A stretch of DNA of 15,841 bases from contig DCIO01000036.1 of NCBI GenBank assembly GCA_002315885.1, forward strand, positions 4,499 to 20,339, in the 5' to 3' direction. Positions 1 through 5,559 of the stretch are shown piece by piece. The position numbers and the translations under genes were made by a program. The notes below the pieces were generated by a model. That model was not told where the DNA came from. It saw only the letters and a program-made list of their open reading frames with translations, and did no database searches. This DNA comes from Lentisphaeria bacterium UBA1724 (lineage in GTDB: Bacteria > Verrucomicrobiota > Lentisphaeria > Oligosphaerales > Oligosphaeraceae). How positions within the stretch are numbered: the first letter of the stretch is position 1; every line of letters starts with the position of its first letter.

Positions 1-22
1 TTGGCGCAAGCGCAACGAGGGG

Positions 23-57
23 CAAGATTTCTCATTCCTCATTCCTCATTCAAGATT
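23..57 (+). repeat. Heptamer repeat array 1 (CTCATTC type), upstream of dapL
   Basis: Five 7-nt units in register: CAAGATT, TCTCATT, CCTCATT, CCTCATT, CAAGATT. The two outer units are identical to each other. The array ends 8 nt before the dapL start codon. The same 7-bp periodicity with a closely related unit (KCTCAWT) recurs at 2254-2267, 5359-5393 and 9696-9730. It resembles the heptanucleotide short tandem repeats known from cyanobacterial intergenic DNA, but kinship with those is not implied. Confidence 0.75.
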
Positions 58-65
58 AGCTCACC

Positions 66-1298
66 ATGGACGAATTTTTCTCTGAGATTTTTGCGGATCG
101 CATCGGCGGTCGCATGTTCGGCAAAGACACCGCCATTTACAAGTTCGAGAAAATCAAGCGCGCCAAGCGCGCGGCCATGGCGGCTCATCCCGAGATTCCG
201 CTGATTGACATGGGCGTTGGCGAGCCCGACGAGATGGCCTTCCCCATGGTGGTGGATGCGCTGCATCGCGAGGCCTCCAAGAAAGAGAACCGCTTCTATG
301 CCGACAACGGCTGCGCGGAATTCAAGCAGGCGGTTGCGGACTACATGCAGGAGCTCTATGGCGTGACCCTGGATCCCGCCACCGAAATCAACCACTCCAT
401 GGGTAGCAAGGCCGCACTGGCGCTCCTCCCCACCTGCTTCATCAACCCCGGCGATGTGGCGCTGATGACCACCCCCGGCTATGGCGTCATGGGCACCTGG
501 ACCAGCTATTTCGGCGGTCGCGTGGTGAAGATGCCACTGACCCGCGAAAATGGCTTCTTCCCGGATTTCAGCAAGGTCTCCGAGGAAGACCGCCAAGCCG
601 CCAAGCTCATCTATCTGAACTATCCCAACAACCCCACTGGCGCCGTGGCTACTCCCGAACTCTATGACGAGGCAATCGCATTCGCCAAGGAAATCCACGC
701 ACTGCTGGTGATTGACGCCGCCTACGCGCCCCTGAACTACCGCGGCAAGCCCCTGAGCATCTTCTCCCGTCCCGGCGGCAAAGACGTGGCTGTGGAGCTC
801 CACTCCATGTCCAAGGGCTTCAATATGACTGGCTGGCGCCTGGGGTGGGTCTGCGGCAACGCCTCCGCCGTCAAGGCATTCGCTACCGTGAAGGACAACG
901 CGGACTCCGGTCAGTTCCTGGCCATCCAGAAGGCCGCCTCCGAGGCATTGAAGGCCCAGGCCTCCATCACCCCGAAGATCAACGAGAAGTATCTCCGTCG
1001 CCTGACCGCACTTACCGAGACCCTCAAGGAACTGGGCTTCCAGGCACAGGTCCCTGGCGGTTCCTTCTACCTCTACGTGGGTATCCCCAAAGGCACTACC
1101 GACGGAAAGACCTTCGCCAATGCCGAGGAATTCAGCCAGTGGCTCATCGCCGATAAGCTCATCTCCACCGTGCCCTGGGATGACGTGGGTGCATTCGTCC
1201 GCTTCTCCGCGACCTTCGAGGCAAAGGACCTGGAGGACGAGGCACGCGTCCTGAACGAAGTCAAGGCGCGCCTGGCGACTTCCAAGTTTATTTTCTAA
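66..1298 (+). CDS. dapL: LL-diaminopimelate aminotransferase (PLP, fold type I)
   Basis: Converts tetrahydrodipicolinate plus glutamate to LL-2,6-diaminopimelate and 2-oxoglutarate in one step, feeding lysine and peptidoglycan synthesis in the cytoplasm. The 410 residues form a full class I/II aminotransferase. The segment around 48-56 reads DMGVGEPDE. YPNNPTG (186-192) and D217 with Y220 contact the cofactor. SMSKGFNMTGWR places the Schiff-base lysine at K250, and R379 in FVRFSATF should bind the substrate carboxylate. The overall wording matches proteins annotated as DapL in Lentisphaerota and Verrucomicrobiota, from memory rather than a search. The ATG at 66 is the first sensible start; no Shine-Dalgarno precedes it. 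Its stop codon touches the next gene's ATG. A related aspartate-type aminotransferase activity cannot be excluded. Confidence 0.88.
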   Translation: MDEFFSEIFADRIGGRMFGKDTAIYKFEKIKRAKRAAMAAHPEIPLIDMGVGEPDEMAFPMVVDALHREASKKENRFYADNGCAEFKQAVADYMQELYGVTLDPATEINHSMGSKAALALLPTCFINPGDVALMTTPGYGVMGTWTSYFGGRVVKMPLTRENGFFPDFSKVSEEDRQAAKLIYLNYPNNPTGAVATPELYDEAIAFAKEIHALLVIDAAYAPLNYRGKPLSIFSRPGGKDVAVELHSMSKGFNMTGWRLGWVCGNASAVKAFATVKDNADSGQFLAIQKAASEALKAQASITPKINEKYLRRLTALTETLKELGFQAQVPGGSFYLYVGIPKGTTDGKTFANAEEFSQWLIADKLISTVPWDDVGAFVRFSATFEAKDLEDEARVLNEVKARLATSKFIF

Positions 1299-1991
1299 AT
1301 GGCAGAAGAGTGGTATTTTTGGCAGGACGGCGCCCATAGCCCCGCCTGGAATATGGCCGCTGACGAAGCGCTGCTGCTGTCGGCGCCTTCCACGGGGCGT
1401 CCTGTCCTGCGGTGCTACAGCTGGGACCGTCCCGCGGTCTCCATTGGGTATGTGCAGCGGCTGGACGCGGCACCTGCGGGATTTGCGGCGGTGCGTCGTC
1501 CCACGGGTGGTGGTGTGGTCTATCATGATTACGACTTCACCTTCTCCGTGTCGTTTCCCATGGGGCATTGGCTGACGGGGCTGGACCGCATCAAGAGCTA
1601 CGACTGGCTCAATCGGTCCCTGCAGGCGGCGTTGATTTCCCTGGGGCTTCCCGCGGAACTCTCTGCTCAGGAGATTCCCCATTCTGTGGAGCGCGCCACC
1701 ATGGTCTGCTTCACCAATCCCACGCGATACGACTTGCTTCTGGAGGGCAGGAAGGTGGCAGGAAGCGCACAGCGCCGCACTGCTGACGGACTCCTGCATC
1801 AGGCAAGCCTGCACTTCGGGAAGCCATTGCCTTTTGACCGTCCTACGCTGACCAACGCGTTGATGCGTTCTCTGGAGAGCGTCATGGAGGTCCATTTCGA
1901 GAATTATCCGAAGGCGGAGGCGATAACGCCTTCCATTGAGAATCTGGTTTCAACCAAATACGGCACCCATGAGTGGAACAATCTCAGATAA
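1299..1991 (+). CDS. lipM: Octanoyltransferase LipM-like / lipoate-protein ligase family (BPL/LPL fold)
   Basis: Likely transfers an octanoyl (or lipoyl) group onto a lipoyl-domain lysine, as on GcvH or 2-oxoacid dehydrogenase E2, in lipoate assembly. The 230 residues carry the family marks: WNMAADEALL (17-26), RRPTGGGVVYH (66-76), and YDLLLEGRKVAGSAQRR with the conserved lysine K152. A cysteine at C137 in the MVCF segment sits where LipM has its catalytic Cys, which favours octanoyltransferase over LplA ligase (LplA lacks this Cys). The C-terminus is short compared with roughly 280-residue LipM. The ATG directly abuts the dapL TAA stop, so the two are co-transcribed and perhaps translationally coupled. 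No lipA is visible here. Confidence 0.82.
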   Translation: MAEEWYFWQDGAHSPAWNMAADEALLLSAPSTGRPVLRCYSWDRPAVSIGYVQRLDAAPAGFAAVRRPTGGGVVYHDYDFTFSVSFPMGHWLTGLDRIKSYDWLNRSLQAALISLGLPAELSAQEIPHSVERATMVCFTNPTRYDLLLEGRKVAGSAQRRTADGLLHQASLHFGKPLPFDRPTLTNALMRSLESVMEVHFENYPKAEAITPSIENLVSTKYGTHEWNNLR

Positions 1992-2247
1992 TTTGAATCC
2001 CGCAGAAGAAGAATTTGAGAGCGCCCAGGACTACGGTCCCCAGCCCCTGGCGGATATCATTGCGGAGAAGGGCCTGACCAACCACCAGGTGGTGGCGGCG
2101 TCCACGGAACAGCTGACCCATAAGATGCTGGCCAAGGGCTGCCGTGGGCGCTATATCTCCTCTCGCGTTCGCCAGAAGATCCAGCGGGCCCTCAATGCCG
2201 CCACCGGCGAAAGCTATACTCTGGCGCAGTTGTTCAACTACCGTTGA
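1969..2247 (+). CDS. Small protein with an XRE-like helix-turn-helix, unknown role
   Basis: A 92-residue protein from ATG 1969; a TTG at 1936 would add 11 residues but lies deeper in lipM. The N-terminal 20 residues are acidic (NPAEEEFESAQ). The rest reads like a single lambda-repressor-type HTH: LADIIAEKGLTNHQVV (helices 1-2), ASTEQLTHKMLAKG (candidate recognition helix), and a basic segment RGRYISSRVRQKIQRALNAATG, ending in LAQLFNYR. It overlaps the 3' end of the lipoyltransferase gene by 23 nt, which implies co-expression. I believe similar small proteins exist in the PVC group, but I know no function. DNA binding is inferred from the helix pattern only. Confidence 0.68.
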   Translation: MSGTISDNLNPAEEEFESAQDYGPQPLADIIAEKGLTNHQVVAASTEQLTHKMLAKGCRGRYISSRVRQKIQRALNAATGESYTLAQLFNYR

Positions 2248-2275
2248 ACCAATTCTCAATTCTCAATTTTTTAGG
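2247..2275 (+). repeat. Heptamer repeat array 2 (TCTCAAT type)
   Basis: Two perfect TCTCAAT units (2254-2260, 2261-2267), preceded in register by a degenerate AACCAAT and followed by the T-run TTTTTAG. The array starts at the stop codon of the small HTH gene and sits in the short gap before the membrane peptidase. The junction CTCAATTTTTTA is the same as at the outer end of array 3 read on the minus strand. Confidence 0.7.
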
Positions 2276-2299
2276 GGCGGGAATCTTAGGCAATCTTAG

Positions 2300-2947
2300 A
2301 TGATCACCGAGAACGCAGCCAAGCTAGCCGAGAAGGAATACCGGCGTCGTCACCCGCGGATGGGTTTTCCCTGGTGGGCGCAGGTATTTCTGGTGCCCTT
2401 CTGGCTGGCGGTTTCAGTTGTGTCGGTGTGGGCGATTTGGTGGCAGCTGCGCATGTGCTGGCAGACGCCACGGGTAATCGCGTTTGCCATCGGATTTGTT
2501 GCGGGGAGTCTGCTCTTTTCGGTGCTTCCACTGTTGCCGATGTATGTCTTCGGCCACGAAATGACCCACTGGCTGGCGGCAAAGGCTACCTTCCATAAGA
2601 CAGGGAAGTTCCGGATGGGGGCGACGAAGGGCTTTATCGAAATTCCCGAACCCACGGGCTTTATTGCCCTGGCGCCCTATTTCGTTCCCTTCTATTTCCT
2701 GCTTTCGGCGTGTGTGGTGGCATTCCTAGCAGTCGTGCTTCCGACAGCCCCAGAGCTCCTGTGGCTCATTGCCGCAGATTGGCTGGGTATGACATACGCA
2801 TATCATCTCGTCCTCAGCTTGAAGGCACTCCAACACGGTCAAAGAGATTTGGAGTTCTGCGGAAAATTCCTCTCGGTGTGCATCATCCTGGCGGGAAATC
2901 TCGTGGTGATTGCGGCTTGGCTCGCGGCAACAAATTTGCTGCATTGA
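2300..2947 (+). CDS. Membrane zinc metallopeptidase, M50-like (HEMTH)
   Basis: 215 residues with about four to five hydrophobic segments: roughly 24-47, 57-84, 119-147, 150-173 and 188-212. The signature GHEMTH puts the zinc-ligand histidines at H86 and H90 and the catalytic glutamate at E87, at a membrane edge, as in site-2-protease-like (M50) enzymes. A later HGQRDL around 179-184 matches the QxDL type of segment often seen after the second half of such proteins and may supply the third ligand (D183). The substrate is unknown; there is no PDZ domain. The start at ATG 2300 follows a short gap after the HTH gene. Five nt separate its stop from folK, so it is in the same operon. The assignment to M50 rests on HExxH plus topology. 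Confidence 0.72.
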   Translation: MITENAAKLAEKEYRRRHPRMGFPWWAQVFLVPFWLAVSVVSVWAIWWQLRMCWQTPRVIAFAIGFVAGSLLFSVLPLLPMYVFGHEMTHWLAAKATFHKTGKFRMGATKGFIEIPEPTGFIALAPYFVPFYFLLSACVVAFLAVVLPTAPELLWLIAADWLGMTYAYHLVLSLKALQHGQRDLEFCGKFLSVCIILAGNLVVIAAWLAATNLLH

Positions 2948-2952
2948 AGAAG

Positions 2953-3366
2953 ATGGTTTATTTGAGTATCGGTGGCAATTTAGGGGACGTCCCTGGGGCG
3001 TTTCAGAAGGCGTTAGAGGGTCTCAAGGAAGCGGGATTCCGCGTGATGGCGGTCTCCTCGGCCTACCGCAATCCCGCCATGGGCTGCGAACCCGGTGCGC
3101 CGGATTTCTGGAATTGGGCAGTCCGCGGAGAATGGGACGGCACTCCCGAGGAGTTGCTGTCGGTGACCCAGGCACAGGAGGTCGCTCTGGGACGTCCGAA
3201 AGACCACCCCCATTGGCATAGCCGTACCCTGGATATCGATATCATCGCGTGCAATGGAGAAAAACGGGACACCCCCGAACTCACGCTGCCACACCCCCGC
3301 TGGCAGGAACGGGATTTCGTCAAAATCCCACTAAGTGAGGTTCTGGACAGCAAGGATATCGAGTAG
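2953..3366 (+). CDS. folK: 2-amino-4-hydroxy-6-hydroxymethyldihydropteridine pyrophosphokinase (HPPK)
   Basis: Transfers pyrophosphate from ATP to 6-hydroxymethyl-7,8-dihydropterin in folate synthesis. The 137 residues include the start motif VYLSIGGNLGD (family LGSNLGD), SSAYRNPAMG, PDFWNWAV, the Mg-binding RTLDIDII (DxD), and PHPRWQERDFVKIPL near the end. It is shorter than the usual 155-165 residues, the loss being in loops. The frame is open upstream to 2710, but the residues before ATG 2953 are the shifted reading of the peptidase gene, and the HPPK match begins at MVYLS. The start follows the peptidase stop by 5 nt. No folP or folB is nearby. Confidence 0.9.
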   Translation: MVYLSIGGNLGDVPGAFQKALEGLKEAGFRVMAVSSAYRNPAMGCEPGAPDFWNWAVRGEWDGTPEELLSVTQAQEVALGRPKDHPHWHSRTLDIDIIACNGEKRDTPELTLPHPRWQERDFVKIPLSEVLDSKDIE

Positions 3367-3396
3367 TTTTCTGCAAAAAAAATTAAAAACACACGG

Positions 3397-3426
3397 TTAC
3401 AAAATAATATTTCACGTATATATTAT
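3397..3426 (+). promoter_or_regulatory. Candidate promoter of the toxin-antitoxin pair
   Basis: An AT-rich stretch with a weak -35 TTACAA (3397-3402) and a -10 TATTAT (3421-3426), 18 nt apart; TATATT at 3419-3424 is an alternative -10. The -10 lies inside the first inverted repeat of the operator, the usual layout for an autoregulated toxin-antitoxin promoter. The -35 match is poor, so this is tentative. Confidence 0.4.
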
Positions 3427-3469
3427 TCCAAAATGGAATAATTGTTGAGTAAAAAATTCCGAAATGGAG
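3422..3469. promoter_or_regulatory. Two-site operator for the toxin-antitoxin pair
   Basis: Site 1 is a perfect 9-bp inverted repeat, ATTATTCCA (3422-3430) and TGGAATAAT (3434-3442), with an AAA spacer. Site 2 is an imperfect copy of its core, ATTCC (3456-3460) then GAAA then TGGAG. The ATTCC cores are 31 bp apart, about three helical turns. Site 2 contains the toxin ATG (3464-3466). The XRE-type antitoxin encoded downstream is the obvious ligand (inference). Confidence 0.65.
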
Positions 3470-3838
3470 ATAAGAAAAATAGACGAAGTGCGTTTGAACC
3501 GGCGTCTAAAAGCATTTTCCAAGAAACATGCCGAAGAGGTTGCATGCGCGTTTTCCAATCTAGGGAATGCGCTGTCTTTTTGGGAGTCATCCAATTTGGA
3601 CTGTCTGCGGCAGAGTGGCCTTGTGCGTAGAGAAAGTGTAGGGATTTTGGCGGTTGATCAATCAGGATGTAAAAAGAATCCCCCCCACCTTTTGCGATTG
3701 TATTTCTTTGCAATCGAGAACAATGGGGAAAAGATTTGCAACTTGCTTACTTTGGGTGACAAGCAGACTCAAGAAGAAGATAACGAATGGTGCAAAATGA
3801 AACTTAAAGCAGCGGGGCTTCTTTCTCCGCATCGATGA
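3464..3838 (+). CDS. Putative type II toxin, HigB/RelE-like
   Basis: A 124-residue basic protein, first gene of a two-gene unit whose second gene encodes an XRE-family protein, the gene order typical of higBA. The C-terminal half, LLRLYFFAIENNGEKICNLL followed by TLGDKQTQEEDNEW, resembles the late strands and K-x-Q/T-x-x-D region of RelE/HigB (PF05973-like) mRNA interferases. The N-terminal part (KAFSKKHAEEVACAFSNL) fits the helical start. Similarity is weak, so the toxin call leans on context. ATG 3464 is the only start downstream of an in-frame stop at 3446, and it lies inside operator site 2. The stop overlaps an ATG (ATGA, 3835-3838). Base composition is clearly AT-richer than the flanking genes. 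Confidence 0.66.
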   Translation: MEIRKIDEVRLNRRLKAFSKKHAEEVACAFSNLGNALSFWESSNLDCLRQSGLVRRESVGILAVDQSGCKKNPPHLLRLYFFAIENNGEKICNLLTLGDKQTQEEDNEWCKMKLKAAGLLSPHR

Positions 3839-3845
3839 ACATTAC

Positions 3846-3851
3846 GGGAGG
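3846..3851 (+). promoter_or_regulatory. Shine-Dalgarno site deciding the antitoxin start
   Basis: GGGAGG 10 nt before ATG 3862. It is notable because neighbouring gene starts (dapL, lipM, ispE, the phosphoesterase, yraN) show no such motif. Confidence 0.6.
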
Positions 3852-3861
3852 AAATACAACC

Positions 3862-4416
3862 ATGGAAGATATTGACAAGCAAATTCTAGAGACCCTAAAG
3901 GAGGTTCCTGCTGTTCAACAGCATGTTGCGGAACGATTTGGTGCCATGGAGATTGTGAGGAGTCTAATTCAGATGCGTGCGGAGGCAGGGTTATCCCAGG
4001 CAGAATTGGCGAAACGGATGGGTTGCACGCAAAGCCGGATATCCAAAATTGAACATTCATTGGACGAAGACTTATCCATCGGGGACCTCAATCGTTATAT
4101 TCGCGCGACGGGGCACTGGAGTGTGCTGACAATTGCAAATGCGGAACAAACGCTAGCGGGGATGGCACGACATCATATCTTGCTTGCGGATTCGCTTTTG
4201 AAGAAAATTGTTGAAATCGCAGGTAATCCCCAAAAGAAGCAGAAGCAAACAGACACTCTCTCGTTGGAATTGGTGTCAAATCTTCTGCAGACATTGGAAC
4301 AGGCCACCGAGAAGATACCGAACTGTCCGTTGCAAAATGCACGGAAACGAAATTGCCCAGACGTATCCCCGGCTGGTGGTCTGGTTCTAACCTTATCTTC
4401 TGCCAACAAACAATAG
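3862..4416 (+). CDS. XRE-family antitoxin (HigA-like)
   Basis: From ATG 3862 this is 184 residues. An HTH of the XRE/Cro type lies at about 32-85: IVRSLIQMRAEAGLSQAELA, KRMGCTQSRISKIEHS, then SIGDLNRYIRATG. The C-terminal 100 residues are helical and unassigned, longer than in minimal HigA proteins. It should bind the upstream gene's product and the operator at 3422-3469. Start choice: the frame also has ATG 3835, overlapping the toxin stop by 4 nt, but 3862 has a good ribosome-binding site (GGGAGG, 3846-3851, 10 nt spacing), almost the only one in the window. The gene is AT-rich, which suggests recent acquisition of the pair. Confidence 0.8.
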   Translation: MEDIDKQILETLKEVPAVQQHVAERFGAMEIVRSLIQMRAEAGLSQAELAKRMGCTQSRISKIEHSLDEDLSIGDLNRYIRATGHWSVLTIANAEQTLAGMARHHILLADSLLKKIVEIAGNPQKKQKQTDTLSLELVSNLLQTLEQATEKIPNCPLQNARKRNCPDVSPAGGLVLTLSSANKQ

Positions 4417-4431
4417 TAGCCCATTTTTGTC

Positions 4432-5250
4432 ATGCGTAGAACACCTGCGAAGGTCAATTTATACCTAGTGGTAGGGGAAGTACGTCCTGAGGATGGTCGT
4501 CATCTGATCCAGACGGTCTTCTATCCACATTGGGGGATATGGGATGACGTCTCCGTGGAGCGGGGTTCTGCGGGTGGTGGTCTGTCGCTGGAGTTAATGG
4601 GTCGGAGCATTCCGGGCGGCGGCAGTGTGGAGGAGAATCTGGCATGCCGCGGTGTGTTGAGTTACTGTCGTCATTTCGGGTTGGAACCCGACTACCATGT
4701 GAGGCTGTTCAAGCGGATACCCGTGGGTGGCGGGCTAGGTGGCGGGTCCTCGGATGCGGCTGCGGCGCTCTTGGAAATCAACGACCTGGAACACTTGGCC
4801 ACACCCCAGGAGCTCCATGGCATTGCGGCATCCCTGGGGGCGGATGTGCCCTTTTTCCTGAATCCCGTGATGTCTGTGGGGACGGGCATCGGCGATATTC
4901 TGACGCCTGTGGAGAAGCCACCCGCGTTGCATCTGCTGGGGATTTATCCGGGGTTCGCCTCCCCTGTGGCATGGGCATACGCCAACTGGAAACGCCCTGC
5001 GGGCATGACACCCCCTGCGTGGCCCCTGGATGCCAATACGGATTGGACGACCGCATTATGGAATGACCTGGGCTTCGCGGTTGCGGAAAAATATCCTGGA
5101 ATACAGGAGGCACTCCAGGCGTTGCGTGAAATGGGCGCAAAGAATGCAATCGTATCGGGAAGCGGCTCCTCCGTCTTCGGAATATTTGAGACGGAAGAAG
5201 AATATCTTGCGGCAAAGACTGTCCTCGCCAAAGACTGGGAATTATTCTAG
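4432..5250 (+). CDS. ispE: 4-diphosphocytidyl-2-C-methyl-D-erythritol kinase
   Basis: Phosphorylates CDP-methylerythritol with ATP in the non-mevalonate isoprenoid pathway. The 272 residues carry the GHMP kinase marks: PAKVNLYL at the N-terminus with K7; the glycine-rich ATP loop PVGGGLGGGSSDAAAAL (97-113); GADVPFFL with the catalytic Asp D138; and the C-terminal glycine motif SGSGSSVFG (242-250). Length is slightly below the usual 280-300. ATG 4432 puts the conserved PAKVNL at residues 5-10, as in the family. It begins 15 nt after the antitoxin stop with no Shine-Dalgarno and no obvious promoter in the gap, so it is probably read from the toxin-antitoxin or folK transcripts. Confidence 0.93.
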   Translation: MRRTPAKVNLYLVVGEVRPEDGRHLIQTVFYPHWGIWDDVSVERGSAGGGLSLELMGRSIPGGGSVEENLACRGVLSYCRHFGLEPDYHVRLFKRIPVGGGLGGGSSDAAAALLEINDLEHLATPQELHGIAASLGADVPFFLNPVMSVGTGIGDILTPVEKPPALHLLGIYPGFASPVAWAYANWKRPAGMTPPAWPLDANTDWTTALWNDLGFAVAEKYPGIQEALQALREMGAKNAIVSGSGSSVFGIFETEEEYLAAKTVLAKDWELF

Positions 5251-5260
5251 GGGCACCCAG

Positions 5261-5300
5261 CTTAAAAAACAAAACGGATGGCGAGACTTCACCATCCGTC
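5261..5300 (-). terminator. Rho-independent terminator downstream of tRNA-Gln
   Basis: An 8-bp perfect inverted repeat, ACGGATGG (5274-5281) and CCATCCGT (5292-5299), with a 10-nt loop. Read on the minus strand the hairpin is followed by TTTTGTTTTTTAAG, a proper U-tract. The plus strand has no T-run after it, so it ends transcripts of the minus strand (tRNA-Gln and any readthrough from the permease). Confidence 0.72.
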
Positions 5301-5302
5301 TA

Positions 5303-5345
5303 TCAATTCCTAATTGAAGAAGAGGGGTATGGGGATACCTCCCCA
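5303..5345. repeat. Short palindromes in the ispE/tRNA-Gln gap
   Basis: TCAATT-CCT-AATTGA (5303-5317) is a perfect 6-bp inverted repeat. Next to it GGTAT (5326-5330) and ATACC (5335-5339) form a second hairpin around GGGG, extendable by GC and GT pairs with mismatches. Neither has a convincing U-tract, so their role (extra termination or processing) is unclear. Confidence 0.35.
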
Positions 5346-5358
5346 TTCCTTATAAAAA

Positions 5359-5393
5359 ATTGAGCATTGAGAATTGAGAATTAAGCATTGAAT
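5359..5393 (-). repeat. Heptamer repeat array 3, abutting the tRNA-Gln 3' end
   Basis: Five units in register on the plus strand: ATTGAGC, ATTGAGA, ATTGAGA, ATTAAGC, ATTGAAT. The array ends exactly where the encoded CCA of tRNA-Gln begins (5394), so it would form the start of the tRNA 3' trailer. Its far end read on the minus strand is CTCAATTTTTTA, the same junction as in array 2. Confidence 0.8.
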
Positions 5394-5467
5394 TGGCATC
5401 CCCACCAGGATTCGGACCTAGTCTAAATGTACCAAAAACACTTGTGCTACCATTACACCATGGGGAC
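5394..5467 (-). tRNA. tRNA-Gln (anticodon UUG)
   Basis: Folds as a 74-nt cloverleaf including an encoded CCA (5394-5396). Acceptor GTCCCCA pairs with TGGGGAT, with a G-U pair at 1:72; D stem GTGT/GCAC with loop AATGGTA; anticodon stem AGTGT/ACATT with loop TTTTGGT, giving anticodon UUG; variable TAGA; T stem CTAGG/CCTGG. The discriminator G73 and the weak 1:72 pair fit glutaminyl-tRNA synthetase recognition. One oddity is the T loop TCCGAAT, with C where nearly all tRNAs have U55 (pseudouridine). Confidence 0.92.
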
Positions 5468-5485
5468 CCAAAGGGAACGGGTGTT

Positions 5486-5514
5486 ACTATAATCCATCCT
5501 CCACAGCTTGCCTA
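5486..5514 (-). promoter_or_regulatory. Candidate promoter of tRNA-Gln
   Basis: On the minus strand, TAGGCA (-35, 5509-5514) and TATAGT (-10, 5486-5491) are separated by 17 nt. The -10 ends 18 nt before the mature tRNA 5' end at 5467. The -10 matches 5 of 6 consensus bases and the -35 matches 4 of 6. Confidence 0.5.
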
Positions 5515-5559
5515 CCCTCTTGGGGAATACCGCAAAACTAAATAATACCGCATTCCGCA

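Noticed and set aside
39..1895. 618-codon open frame on the minus strand opposite dapL and the lipoyltransferase
   Set aside because: It mirrors two genes with clear family motifs; GC-rich third positions on the plus strand remove stops from the antisense frame. The translation has no recognisable domain and an odd Gly/His-rich composition.
5359..5393. Heptamer arrays as a CRISPR array or attachment site
   Set aside because: Units are 7 nt with no spacers and no cas genes nearby. No integrase is in the window and there is no duplicated tRNA 3' end, although array 3 touches tRNA-Gln.
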